Positions 43,428 to 51,978 are shown, counted from the first letter of the stretch. The stretch is DNA of 64,000 bases from Streptomyces sp. Edi2 (GCF_040253635.1 NZ_JBEJGX010000003.1:5791501-5855500); one strand, 5' to 3'. A program made the numbers and translations. Notes: generated by a model not told the origin, from the sequence alone.

Positions 43428-45062
43428 CTACCGCCGCCCCGTCGCCGTGCGCCGTACCGTCCGTCCCGCCAGGACGTCCGTCCGCCGGCCGTCCTCGATC
43501 ACGAACCGGCCGTCGATGAGTACATGCGGGATGCCGGTGGGCAGGGTGCGCGGTGCGTCGAAGGTGGCGCCGGCGGCGACCGTTTCGGGGTCGAAGAGGA
43601 CGAGGTCGGCGCGGTAGCCCGCACGGACGAGGCCGCGGTCGGGGAGCCGCAGGCGGGCGGCCGGGCGGCCGGTCAGATGGGCGACGCACTCCTCCAGGGA
43701 CAGCACACCCAGCTCGCGGACGTATCTGCCGAGGTACTGGGGGAAGGTCCCGTATGCGCGCGGATGTGGCTTGAGGCCCTGGAGGATGCCGTCGCTGCCG
43801 CCGGTGTGCACCTGGTGGCGCATGATCTGGCGGACGTTCTCCTCGTGGCCGACGTGCTGCAGGATCGTCGAGCCCAGGCGGTCGTCGGTCAGCAGACGCC
43901 GGGCGGTCACCCACGGCTCCTCGCCGCGCTCGGCCGCGCTGCGGGCGACGGTCTTGCCGACGTAGCCGGTCAGAGCCGGGTCCGCGACACCGGAGATCTC
44001 GATGGCGTCCCAGTCGATGGGCACCCCGTGGCAGCCGTCCGCACCGTCGATCTCCATGACCCGGCGGATCCGCTCGGCCGTCGCCTCGTCGTGGAGGCGG
44101 GCGAGGATCGCCTCGGGACCGCCCTCGCTCGCCCAGCTCGGCAGCATCGCGACCAGGGTCGTACAGCCGGGGGTGTAGGGGTAGGTGTCGAGGGTGATGT
44201 CCGCGCCCGCGGCCAGTGCCCTGTCCAGGAGCGCGAGCAGGTCGGGCGCGCGGCCCTCGTTGACGCCGAAGTTCATGGTGGCGTGCGCCAGATGCAGCGC
44301 GCAGCCGGCCTCGCGGGTGAGCGCCACCATCTCCTCGTACGCCTGGAGGGCGCCGGCCCCGTAGGAGCGGTGGTGCGGGCAGTAGTAGCCGTCGTAGCGC
44401 GCCACCACCCGGCACAGTTCGGTGAGTTCCGCGTCGGAGGCGTACATGCCGGGGGTGTAGGTCAGACCGGAGGACAGTCCCACCGCGCCCTGCTCCAGAC
44501 CCTCGGCGACCAGCTGTTTCATCCGCGCCAGCTCGCCGGCGGTGGCGGGGCGGTCGTCCCAGCCGAGGGCGAGCATCCGGACGGTGCCCTGCGGGATGAG
44601 GTAGGCGGCGTTGACGGCGATGCCGTGGCCGTCGAAGCCGTGGTCGAGGCGGTCGAGGTAGCCGCCGACGGTACGCCAGGAGAAGTCGACGGAGGTGTCC
44701 CCGGGCCCGCCGCCGTTCCAGCCGGTGATCTGGGTGCGGACCTGGGCGAGGGCCCGGTCGTCGACCGGCGCGTACGACAGGCCGTCCTGGCCGATGACTT
44801 CGAGGGTGACGCCCTGGGCGGCCTTCGCCTCGTGCGCCGGGTCACGCAGCAGCGCGAGGTCGCTGTGCGCATGCATATCGATGAAGCCGGGGGAGAGGGC
44901 GAGGCCGTGGCCGTCCACCACGCGGGCGGCGCCCGGGCGCGGGCCGCCGTCCGACTCGCGGTGGATCGCGGCGATCCGGCCGTCGGCGAGGGCGACATCG
45001 GCGCGGTAGGACGGACCGCCGGACCCGTCGAGGACGCGGACGTCGCGGAGCACGGTGTCCAT
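43428..45062 (-). CDS. N-acyl-D-amino-acid deacylase (D-aminoacylase)
   Basis: The 544-residue amidohydrolase has the metal-binding DMHAHSD motif after PGFI, a QDGLSYAP block typical of D-aminoacylases, the YYCPHHRSYG and LHLAHATMN His motifs, GGSDGILQG, and the C-terminal GYRADLVLFDP of the superfamily. It releases D-amino acids from N-acyl-D-amino acids. It is the first member of the D-amino-acid cluster and is transcribed in the same direction as the deaminase gene upstream of it. Confidence 0.92.
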   Translation of the reverse strand: MDTVLRDVRVLDGSGGPSYRADVALADGRIAAIHRESDGGPRPGAARVVDGHGLALSPGFIDMHAHSDLALLRDPAHEAKAAQGVTLEVIGQDGLSYAPVDDRALAQVRTQITGWNGGGPGDTSVDFSWRTVGGYLDRLDHGFDGHGIAVNAAYLIPQGTVRMLALGWDDRPATAGELARMKQLVAEGLEQGAVGLSSGLTYTPGMYASDAELTELCRVVARYDGYYCPHHRSYGAGALQAYEEMVALTREAGCALHLAHATMNFGVNEGRAPDLLALLDRALAAGADITLDTYPYTPGCTTLVAMLPSWASEGGPEAILARLHDEATAERIRRVMEIDGADGCHGVPIDWDAIEISGVADPALTGYVGKTVARSAAERGEEPWVTARRLLTDDRLGSTILQHVGHEENVRQIMRHQVHTGGSDGILQGLKPHPRAYGTFPQYLGRYVRELGVLSLEECVAHLTGRPAARLRLPDRGLVRAGYRADLVLFDPETVAAGATFDAPRTLPTGIPHVLIDGRFVIEDGRRTDVLAGRTVRRTATGRR

Positions 45063-45270
45063 GGCTGGGGCCTGCCTTTCTCGTTGACTTCGGGCCTTCG
45101 GGCCTTCGGGCTGTGCCCGGGGGCCGGGGCCGGACCCTTACGGGTCTCGCGGCACCGGGCCCCGGGCGGGGGCCGGCGGTGCGCGCCGCGGGGGACCGGC
45201 ACGCACCGCCGGGGTCGGGGAGGGGACAGGTGATCCCTGGCCCAGGGTTTCTGGAACTTCTGAGAGCTCC

Positions 45271-45370
45271 CTAAGGGCAACTAAGGGCAACTAAGGGGCA
45301 GTTAGGGCCCTAAGGGAAACCTAGGGTCCCTAAGGCAACCAAGGGTCCCTAGGGTCCCCAATGGCTCCTA
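45271..45370. repeat. CTAAGGGCAA array spanning the deaminase stop
   Basis: About ten units of 8-11 bp (CTAAGGGCAA, CTAGGGTCC and variants) fill 45271-45360, and the last CTAG contains the stop codon of the deaminase (45368-45370). No gene is seen in 45063-45367. Confidence 0.9.
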
Positions 45371-46657
45371 GAAGAAGGTGCGGATGAAATCGGTGACCGT
45401 GCCGTCCTGCTCGACCAGCGGGATCAACTGCCACTTGTCGAAGGACGTACAGGGGTGCGACAGGCCCAGCCCGACCCAGTCGCCGACCTCCAGGTCACCG
45501 GCCCGCTCGGTGCGGACCCAGGCGTGCTGGTCGGACAGCCCGGTGACGGTGACGCCGCCCGCAGGGCGCAGGGTGCCGTCCCGGCCGGACCGTACGACCT
45601 GGGCCTGCGGCAGATGCAGGTCGTACGCCGCATCGCGCTTGCCCGCGTTGAGGAACGCCTGCTCGGGCGTGGGGCGGGAGACGACCTGCGCCCAGAGGCG
45701 GAAGGCGGGCCGCAGGGCGCCCTCCTCCGGGATGCGGTTGAAGGGGGTGACCTCACGGTAGTGGCCGTCGTCGTGCGAGACGTACGCGCCCGAGCGCAGC
45801 AGCTTGAGAGGCGGGGCGGACAGTTCGGGAATGTCGGCGAAGACCTCGGCCACCGCATCGAACCAGGCGCTGCCGCCCGCACTGATGACGATCTGGTCGA
45901 GGTCGGCGAACCGGCCCGACGCGTCGAACTCCACAGCAAGGGCGACCAGTCGGCGCAGCCAGGCGGTCACCCGCTCGGGGGTGGCGTCGGGCACCTCGCC
46001 CTCGTAGCCGGCGACGCCGACCAGACGGAGGGTGTCCACGCCCGCGATGGCGTCGGCGAGTTCGAGGCATTCGGCCTCGGTCCGCACACCGGTACGCGCG
46101 CCCTCCCCGGCGCCGAGCTCGACGACGACATCCACGGGGCGGGTGGCGCCGGCCTCGCGCAGAGCGGCGTCCATCAGCTCGATGCCCCGCAGCGAGTCGA
46201 CGTAGCACACGAAGCGGAAGCCGGGGTCCGCGGCGAGCTCTCCGGCGAGCCAGCGCAGCGCGGCCGCGTCCACGAGCTCGTTGGCCAGGAAGATCTGCTG
46301 GATGCCGTAGTGGCGGTAGACGCGGACCTGGTGGGGGACGGCGGCGGTGATGCCCCACGCGCCGTGCTCCAGCTGGCGGGCGAAGAGCTGCGGTGCCATG
46401 CAGGTCTTGCCGTGCGGGGCGAAGGCCAGGCCGTGCCGGGCCGCGTAGGTCTCCATCAGGGCCAGGTTGTGGGCGACCGACTCGGCGGAGAGGGCGAGGA
46501 GAGGGGTGGTGAACCCGTCGTGGAAGAGGTTGCGGCGCTCGGCGGCCAGCTCGCCGACGGTCCGGCCCTCGGCGTCCGGGGGCAGCGACTTGAAGCGGTG
46601 ATCGACCCGCTCGTCCGCGAGTCCCTTGAGTCCCTGCGCGAGCCGTTCACCGGCCAT
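45368..46657 (-). CDS. Amino acid deaminase (D-threonine/D-serine dehydratase-like)
   Basis: The 429-residue PLP protein has an alanine-racemase-like N-terminal barrel with the PLP Lys in FAPHGKTCMAPQLF and the C-terminal D-serine dehydratase-like domain, where HPCTSFDKW supplies the usual His/Cys metal site. It should deaminate a D-amino acid to a 2-oxo acid through an enamine/imine, which fits the RidA gene nearby. It is divergent from the kinase-iclR-ridA-gntP genes, with an IclR-type palindrome in between. Confidence 0.88.
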   Translation of the reverse strand: MAGERLAQGLKGLADERVDHRFKSLPPDAEGRTVGELAAERRNLFHDGFTTPLLALSAESVAHNLALMETYAARHGLAFAPHGKTCMAPQLFARQLEHGAWGITAAVPHQVRVYRHYGIQQIFLANELVDAAALRWLAGELAADPGFRFVCYVDSLRGIELMDAALREAGATRPVDVVVELGAGEGARTGVRTEAECLELADAIAGVDTLRLVGVAGYEGEVPDATPERVTAWLRRLVALAVEFDASGRFADLDQIVISAGGSAWFDAVAEVFADIPELSAPPLKLLRSGAYVSHDDGHYREVTPFNRIPEEGALRPAFRLWAQVVSRPTPEQAFLNAGKRDAAYDLHLPQAQVVRSGRDGTLRPAGGVTVTGLSDQHAWVRTERAGDLEVGDWVGLGLSHPCTSFDKWQLIPLVEQDGTVTDFIRTFF

Positions 46658-46678
46658 GGGGCCTCCTCGAAAGTCCTC

Positions 46679-46695
46679 GTTGCACTATCTGCAAC
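46679..46695. promoter_or_regulatory. IclR operator candidate
   Basis: GTTGCA-CTATC-TGCAAC is a perfect 6-5-6 inverted repeat 22 bp upstream of the deaminase start. A related half-site, TTGCGCA, follows at 46701. IclR regulators often bind TTGC...GCAA dyads, and an IclR gene lies in the divergent operon. Confidence 0.65.
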
Positions 46696-46826
46696 AGTCA
46701 TTGCGCATATCGCTGACCGCTGTCTAACATCCGAGCCATCGCCCGGTCAACGGTGGGAAACGCGTCGGGCAACGGCGGGAAATGCGGCGGGAAGCGGCCG
46801 GATGCGGCCGGAGACGGCCGGTTCAC

Positions 46827-46915
46827 CGTGCGGCGCGGGACCGTATCCCGTGCGGCGCGGGACCGTATCCCGTGCGGTGCGGGACCGGAACCCTTGCGGC
46901 ACCGGGCCGGAACCC
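46827..46915. repeat. 22-bp tandem array upstream of the kinase
   Basis: CGTGCGGCGCGGGACCGTAT-type 22-bp units start at 46827, 46849 and 46871, followed by a decaying fourth. They lie between the operator and the kinase start and could change leader length. Confidence 0.88.
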
Positions 46916-46964
46916 TGCGGCACCCGGTCCGGGCAGGCACCACAGCGAAGGAGCGGAACCGATC

Positions 46965-48257
46965 GTGACCAGGCCCTCGAACGCCGGCGGCACCCCTGTT
47001 GCGGGCGGCACCTCCGTTGCGGGCGGCACCTCCGTCCCGGGCGGCACCCCCCTTCCGGACGGCCCCTCCGTCCCGGACGTCGACGTCGTCTGCCTCGGCG
47101 AGTCCATGGTCACCTTCCTGCCGAACCAGCCCGGCCGACTCGCCGACGTACCGTCCTTCGACCGCGCCATCGGCGGCGCCGAGTCCAACGTCGCCTGCAC
47201 CCTCGCCCGCACCGGCCACACCGCACGCTGGATCTCCCGGGTCGGCACCGACGGCTTCGGCGACCACCTGCTTGCCGCCATCGCCGACTGCGGCGTCGAT
47301 GTCACCCACGTCCGACGCGACCCGCTGCGCCCCACCGGCATCTACTTCCGCACCGCGGGCGACCGCGCAGGCGACACCCACGAAGTCGCCTACTACCGGG
47401 CCGGTTCCGCCGCCTCCGCCATGACGGCCGCGCAACTGGACCTGGACGCGGTCCGCTCCGGCCGGGTTCTGCATCTGTCCGGCATCACGGCGGCGCTGTC
47501 CGAGGACTGCCTCGGCCTGATGCGTGAGCTGACCGCCCGCCGCCCGGGGCGTCCGCTGCTCTCGTTCGACGTCAATCACCGGCCGGGGCTGTGGCGTGAG
47601 CCGTCACAGGCACAGGCGCTGCTCGAACTGGCGCGGGGCGCCGACCTGGTCTTCGTCGGCGACGACGAGGCCCGGGACGCCTGGGGCCTGCACGGGCCGC
47701 AGGCCATCAGCGACGCGCTGCCGGAACCTGACCTCCTGGTCGTCAAACAGGGCAAGCGCGGCGCCACCGTCTTCCAGCGCACCACCGAGACGGGCGGGCG
47801 CCGCGACGACGCCATCGGTACGACGACCGGCGAGCGCCGCGACGACGGCATCGGTACGGCGACCGGCGGGCGCCGCGACGACCTTACCGGCACCGAGACA
47901 GTCGTGGGCCGCGACGAAGCCACCCCCACCCCCACCGCTACCGCCACCCCCACCTTCGTCCCCTCCCTGGCCGTCGACCTCGTGGCGGCCACCGGGGCCG
48001 GCGACGCCTTCGCCGCCGGATTCCTCTCCGCCACCCTGCGCGGTCTGCCGGTCCGCACCCGCATCCGTCACGGCCACCTGTGGGCCGCCGCAGCCCTCAC
48101 CGTCCCCGGCGACCTCGCGACCCCGCCCGGCCGCGCGCACGCCGACCGCCTGGCGGGCCTCGACGACGAGGCCTGGGGGAGACTGCACCTCGGCCCCGGC
48201 TGGACCGAAGCCGGCGCTTGCGGCCACCGGGCCGACGAGGAGGTACGGACACCGTGA
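46965..48257 (+). CDS. PfkB-family sugar kinase with repeat insertions
   Basis: The 430-residue ribokinase-like protein phosphorylates a sugar or sugar acid, most like 2-keto-3-deoxygluconate kinases. Core motifs are VVCLGESMVTFLP, FDRAIGGAESNVACTLARTG, SFDVNHRPGLW, LVVKQGKRGA and the catalytic VAATGAGDAFAAGFL. Two parts are unusual: a 35-residue N-terminal leader made of five 6-residue repeats, and an insertion of about 60 residues (36-bp x3 repeat plus a Thr/Pro run) just before the GAGD loop. The start is GTG 46965 with AAGGAG 11 bases upstream. Its stop overlaps a mini-ORF. Confidence 0.88.
   Translation: MTRPSNAGGTPVAGGTSVAGGTSVPGGTPLPDGPSVPDVDVVCLGESMVTFLPNQPGRLADVPSFDRAIGGAESNVACTLARTGHTARWISRVGTDGFGDHLLAAIADCGVDVTHVRRDPLRPTGIYFRTAGDRAGDTHEVAYYRAGSAASAMTAAQLDLDAVRSGRVLHLSGITAALSEDCLGLMRELTARRPGRPLLSFDVNHRPGLWREPSQAQALLELARGADLVFVGDDEARDAWGLHGPQAISDALPEPDLLVVKQGKRGATVFQRTTETGGRRDDAIGTTTGERRDDGIGTATGGRRDDLTGTETVVGRDEATPTPTATATPTFVPSLAVDLVAATGAGDAFAAGFLSATLRGLPVRTRIRHGHLWAAAALTVPGDLATPPGRAHADRLAGLDDEAWGRLHLGPGWTEAGACGHRADEEVRTP
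46986..47075. repeat. 18-bp x5 repeat coding the kinase leader
   Basis: Five in-frame units of 18 bp (GGCGGCACC + 9) encode GGTPVA, GGTSVA, GGTSVP, GGTPLP and DGPSVP. Confidence 0.93.
47793..47900. repeat. 36-bp x3 in-frame repeat inside the kinase
   Basis: Three 36-bp units encode GGRRDDAIGTTT, GERRDDGIGTAT and GGRRDDLTGTET. They sit in a surface loop before the catalytic GAGD motif. Confidence 0.95.
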
Positions 48258-48337
48258 ACGAGCGACGCGAGACAGCCGTCGACGAGAGGCACACCCCCGG
48301 CGACGGCAGGGACGGGCGAAGCGAGGCACGCACATGA
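48254..48337 (+). CDS. 27-codon mini-ORF linking kinase and iclR
   Basis: A GTG overlaps the kinase stop (GTGA, 48254-48257) and the frame ends in a TGA that overlaps the iclR ATG (ATGA, 48334-48337). The product would be charged and unstructured (MNERRETAVDERHTPGDGRDGRSEART). Exact abutment at both ends suggests a coupling ORF, though chance cannot be excluded. Confidence 0.4.
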   Translation: MNERRETAVDERHTPGDGRDGRSEART

Positions 48338-49086
48338 GCCAGACCGTCGACCGCGCCCTGAGCATCCTGCCGCTGCTCGCCGAGGGACCCGCCGACCTGG
48401 GACAGGTCGCCGACCGACTCGGTGTCCACAAGTCCACGGCCCTCCGGCTCCTGCGCACCCTCCACGAACACGGCCTCGTCTACCGCCAGTCCGACCAGCG
48501 CTACCGCCTCGGCGCCCGGCTCTTCGCCCTCGCCCAGCAGGCCGTCGAAAACCTCGACGTACGCGAGATCGCCCATCCCCACCTCGTCGAGCTCAACGAG
48601 CAATGCGGGCACACCGTCCACCTCGCGGTCCATGAGGAGAACGAGGTCCTTTACATCGACAAGGTGGAGAGCCGCTATCCGGTCCGGATGTACTCCCGGA
48701 TCGGCAAACCCGTCGCGATCACCGTCGCGGCGGTCGCCAAGCTGCTCCTCTCCGACCTGCCCGAACCCGAGCGCCGCGCCCTCGCGGAGAAGCTCGACTA
48801 CCCCCTCTACACGCCTCGTTCGACGCCCCACGCCACGGCCTTCCTCGCCGAACTGGCCAAGGTCCGCGAACAGGGCTGGGCCACCGACCTCGGTGGCCAC
48901 GAGGAGTCCATCAACTGCGTCGCGGCACCCATCCGCGGCACGGACGGCCGCGTGGTAGCGGCCATGTCGGTCTCCGCGCCGAATGTCGTCGTCACCGCCG
49001 AGGAACTGCTCACGCTGCTCCCGCTGGTACGCCGCACCGCCGACGCCATCAGCCGGGAGTACTCCGGAACCGCCATTCCCCAGTAA
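48334..49086 (+). CDS. IclR-family transcriptional regulator
   Basis: The 250-residue protein has an N-terminal winged helix (LGQVADRLGVHKSTALRLLRTLHEHGLVYR) and the IclR effector domain (CGHTVHLAVHEENEVLYIDKVES, GKPVAITVAAVAKLLLS, HEESINCVAAPI, VAAMSVSAP). It probably controls the divergent deaminase/deacylase genes and its own operon in response to a catabolic intermediate. Confidence 0.93.
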   Translation: MSQTVDRALSILPLLAEGPADLGQVADRLGVHKSTALRLLRTLHEHGLVYRQSDQRYRLGARLFALAQQAVENLDVREIAHPHLVELNEQCGHTVHLAVHEENEVLYIDKVESRYPVRMYSRIGKPVAITVAAVAKLLLSDLPEPERRALAEKLDYPLYTPRSTPHATAFLAELAKVREQGWATDLGGHEESINCVAAPIRGTDGRVVAAMSVSAPNVVVTAEELLTLLPLVRRTADAISREYSGTAIPQ

Positions 49087-49089
49087 CCA

Positions 49090-49132
49090 CCGGCCCGGCC
49101 CGGCCCGGCCCGACCTGACCCGACCCGACCCG
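49090..49132. repeat. Pentamer repeats after the iclR stop
   Basis: Four CGGCC/CCGGC pentamers run into ACCCG pentamers, beginning three bases after the iclR stop. Confidence 0.85.
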
Positions 49133-49182
49133 TAATCACCAACTCCCCCAACCACCACCCCCGTACAGAAAGCCTGAACCCC

Positions 49183-49593
49183 ATGACCGAGAAGACCGCG
49201 CTCACCCCGGCCACCCACACCACCCCGCCCGCGAAGTTCTCCCACGGAGTCAAGAAGGGCAACATCCTCCAGGTCGCGGGCCAGGTCGGCTTCCTTCCCG
49301 CCGTCGAGGGCCAGGCCCCCACCCCGGCCGGCCCCACCCTGCGCGAGCAGACCCTGCAGACCCTCGCCAACGTCCAGGCCATCCTCGAAGAGGGCGGCGC
49401 GAGCTGGGACGACGCGATGATGATCCGCGTCTACCTCACCGACGTGGACCACTTCGCCGAGATGAACGAGATCTACAACGCCTACTTCGAGGAGCAGGGC
49501 CTCAAGGAGGCCCCCGCGGCCCGCACCACCGTCTACGTCGGACTGCCCAAGGGTCTGCTCATCGAGATCGACGCCCTCGCGGTCCTGAGCTGA
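49183..49593 (+). CDS. RidA-family reactive imine/enamine deaminase
   Basis: The 136-residue protein has the RidA/YjgF fold with VAGQVGFLP, QTLANVQAILEEGGASWDDAM, VYLTDVDHFAEMNEIY and the active-site Arg in APAARTTVYVGLPKG. It hydrolyses enamines and imines released by PLP dehydratases, matching the deaminase in the same cluster. Confidence 0.93.
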   Translation: MTEKTALTPATHTTPPAKFSHGVKKGNILQVAGQVGFLPAVEGQAPTPAGPTLREQTLQTLANVQAILEEGGASWDDAMMIRVYLTDVDHFAEMNEIYNAYFEEQGLKEAPAARTTVYVGLPKGLLIEIDALAVLS

Positions 49594-49653
49594 GGCACCG
49601 AACCCCTTGCTCAGCCTGCCGTTAGCACCACCGCACGTGCACCGTTCGCCGCA

Positions 49654-49689
49654 CGGCACGGTGCCCCGTACCGACGGGGCGCCGTGCCG
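49654..49689. terminator. Hairpin between ridA and gntP
   Basis: Arms 49654-49669 and 49674-49689 (CGGCACGGTGCCCCGT and its complement with one G-U) form a 16-bp stem with a 4-base loop. As both flanking genes run the same way, it may attenuate read-through into the permease gene. Confidence 0.75.
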
Positions 49690-49772
49690 CGGTCCCCCCT
49701 GCCTGGAGATGCCTTCCAGGGGACACCCCGGACCTCCCGGGAACCGCCCCTGCCTGACAACGGAGTCACCCC

Positions 49773-51248
49773 ATGTTCCTCGCCGCCACGCCCGCCACCC
49801 CGCCACCACCACCCCACACCGGTGGACTCATCGCCCTGATACCGGGCACCGCGGGGCTTCTGACGGTCGCCGCCCTGGGCATCGCCCTGCTCCTCGTCCT
49901 GATCATCAAGGTCCGGCTGCAGCCGTTCGTCGCGCTGCTGACGGTCTCCATCGCGGTGGGCCTGGCCGCCGGGCTCTCCGTCACCGAACTCTTCGGCACG
50001 GTCCAGAAATCCGACGCCGTCTCGATGATCGAGACCGGTATGGGCGGCATCCTCGGGCACGTCGCCATCATCATCGGCCTGGGCACCATGCTCGGCGCGA
50101 TCTTGGAGGTCTCCGGCGGCGCCGAGGTGCTGAGCTCCCGGCTGCTCCGCCTCTTCGGCGAGCGGCGCGAACCGCTCGCCATGGGCCTGACCGGACTGAT
50201 CTTCGGCATCCCGGTCTTCTTCGACGTCGGCATCTTCGTCCTCGCCCCGATCGTCTACGCGGCAGCGAAACGGAGCGGCAAGTCGATCCTCCTCTACTGC
50301 ATGCCGCTCCTCGCGGGCCTGTCCATGACCCACGCCTTCCTGCCGCCGCACCCCGGCCCGGTCGCCGCCGCCGGCCTCTTCAAGGTCGACCTCGGCTGGA
50401 TCATCCTCATGGGCATCCTCTGCGGCATCCCGGCGGTACTCGCCGCCTGGGGCTACGCGGCCTGGATCGGCAAGCGCCTCTTCGTCCCCGTCCCGCAGGA
50501 CATGGTCGAGGCCGCCGAGGAGGCCAAGGCCGCGGTCACCGCGGAGAAGGCCGCGGCCGGCGTCAAGCCGCAGGAGGCGCCGGTCGCCCTGGGCACCGTC
50601 CTCACCATCATCGGCACCCCGCTGATCCTCATCCTGCTGGCGACCTTCTCCTCCATCGCCCTGGCCCCCTCGGCCGGCCGTTCGGTGATCGAGTTCTTCG
50701 GCCACCCCTTCGTCGCCCTGACCATCGCCCTGCTGATGTCGTACTACCTGCTGGGTGTCCGCCGCGGCTGGTCCCGCAAGTCCCTGGAGACGGTCTCCAC
50801 CGCCTCGCTCAAGCCGGTCGGCAACATCATCCTGGTCGTCGGCGCCGGCGGTATCTTCGGCGCCGTCCTCAAGGGCAGCGGTGTGGCCACCGCCCTCTCC
50901 GACACCTTCCACAACGTCGGCCTGCCCGTGATCGTCCTCGCCTACCTCCTCTCCCTCGTCCTCCGCGTCGCCCAGGGCTCGGCCACGGTCGCCATCGTCA
51001 CCACGGCCGGCATCGTCGTCCCCCTCGTCGAGGGCCAGGGCATGTCCCAGGCCCACCTGGCCCTGATCATCATGGCGATCTCGGCAGGGTCGATCTTCGC
51101 TTCGCACGTGAATGACGGCGGGTTCTGGATGGTCAGCAAGTACTTCGGGATCACGGAGCGCGACACCCTCAAGTCCTGGACCGTATTGGAGTCCGTGCTC
51201 TCGGTCGCCGGGTTCGCGGTGGCGGCGGCGGTGAGCCTGGTGGTCTAG
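49773..51248 (+). CDS. GntP-family permease
   Basis: The 491-residue transporter has about 12-14 helices and the GntP family features (GMGGILGHVAIIIGLGTMLGAILEVSGGAEVL, GIPVFFDVGIFVLAPI, HAFLPPHPGPVAAA, ASHVNDGGFWMVSKYFG). The family moves gluconate, 2-keto-gluconate-like acids or D-serine (DsdX). In this cluster a D-amino acid or sugar-acid substrate is plausible. Confidence 0.93.
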   Translation: MFLAATPATPPPPPHTGGLIALIPGTAGLLTVAALGIALLLVLIIKVRLQPFVALLTVSIAVGLAAGLSVTELFGTVQKSDAVSMIETGMGGILGHVAIIIGLGTMLGAILEVSGGAEVLSSRLLRLFGERREPLAMGLTGLIFGIPVFFDVGIFVLAPIVYAAAKRSGKSILLYCMPLLAGLSMTHAFLPPHPGPVAAAGLFKVDLGWIILMGILCGIPAVLAAWGYAAWIGKRLFVPVPQDMVEAAEEAKAAVTAEKAAAGVKPQEAPVALGTVLTIIGTPLILILLATFSSIALAPSAGRSVIEFFGHPFVALTIALLMSYYLLGVRRGWSRKSLETVSTASLKPVGNIILVVGAGGIFGAVLKGSGVATALSDTFHNVGLPVIVLAYLLSLVLRVAQGSATVAIVTTAGIVVPLVEGQGMSQAHLALIIMAISAGSIFASHVNDGGFWMVSKYFGITERDTLKSWTVLESVLSVAGFAVAAAVSLVV

Positions 51249-51315
51249 CCGCCGGTCGCGACATCCCGTCCCTTTCGCGCGCAGGGGGCGCCCGGAATCC
51301 GGCGTCCCCTGCGCC

Positions 51316-51804
51316 TCATGCCGCGCGCCCGTACGCCCGTGCCCCCTCGCGTGGCAGCACCGCCCACAACCGCGTTCCGTCGCCGGGCTCGGACGACTCC
51401 CCGAACCCCCACTCACCGTCACAGGCGTGCATCACACAGGCCAGCAACAGAAGCAGAGACCGCCGCCTGCCGTCACAAGCCGCCGCGAGACGGCGATGAG
51501 TATGGCGCGGATGCCCGTCATAGAGGCAGACGCGCAGCGCGTCATCGCGATAGCGCAGCGACAGATAGACGCTGTCGGACGGCGTGAACAGGCACGCAGA
51601 GGCTGCGAGTTCACCGATCACCTGGGTCGCGGCGTCGGTCACGTCATGCAGTCCGTGCGCTTCCAGGATCGTCCGGGCGGCGGACCGCGCGACGGCCGGA
51701 CTGGCGAGCGCGGCGGGAAGAGTGAGGCTGTAGGCCAGGTTCTCCGGCACGCGGGGTGTGCGGAGGTCGAGGGGGTGCGGGCAGACGGACATGGCTGTGG
51801 GCAT
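51316..51804 (-). CDS. Anti-sigma-like HATPase (AbaA/WhiJ-locus type)
   Basis: The 162-residue protein resembles the small histidine-kinase-like ATPases encoded next to WhiJ-type regulators in Streptomyces: PAALASPAVARSAARTILEAHGL, the Asn-box-like VIGELAASACLFTP, YLSLRYRDDALRVCLYDGHP and a C-terminal WGFGESSEPGDGTRLWAVL G-box-like region. The classical Asn of the N-box is replaced (ELAASAC), so ATP binding may be weakened. AAGGGAG precedes ATG 51804. It is divergent from the XRE gene across a long palindrome. Confidence 0.82.
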   Translation of the reverse strand: MPTAMSVCPHPLDLRTPRVPENLAYSLTLPAALASPAVARSAARTILEAHGLHDVTDAATQVIGELAASACLFTPSDSVYLSLRYRDDALRVCLYDGHPRHTHRRLAAACDGRRRSLLLLLACVMHACDGEWGFGESSEPGDGTRLWAVLPREGARAYGRAA

Positions 51805-51978
51805 AACAACTCCCTTGTGAACACGGGTGGTTGATGTGCGGCAGCCGGTGGCCTGTCTCCCTGGCGCGGTCCCGCCTCTCCCAGGGCAGGAGGATGCGGG
51901 CAGGCTCGCGCGATGCGCTTCCGGCTGCGTGGAGCGTGAGTGTTGCGTTACTGACTGTAGGAAGGGGTGTGGCACATT

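Noticed and set aside
45455..47527. 690-codon plus-strand open frame
   Set aside because: Covers the deaminase in antisense and the repeat-rich promoter; no recognisable domain.
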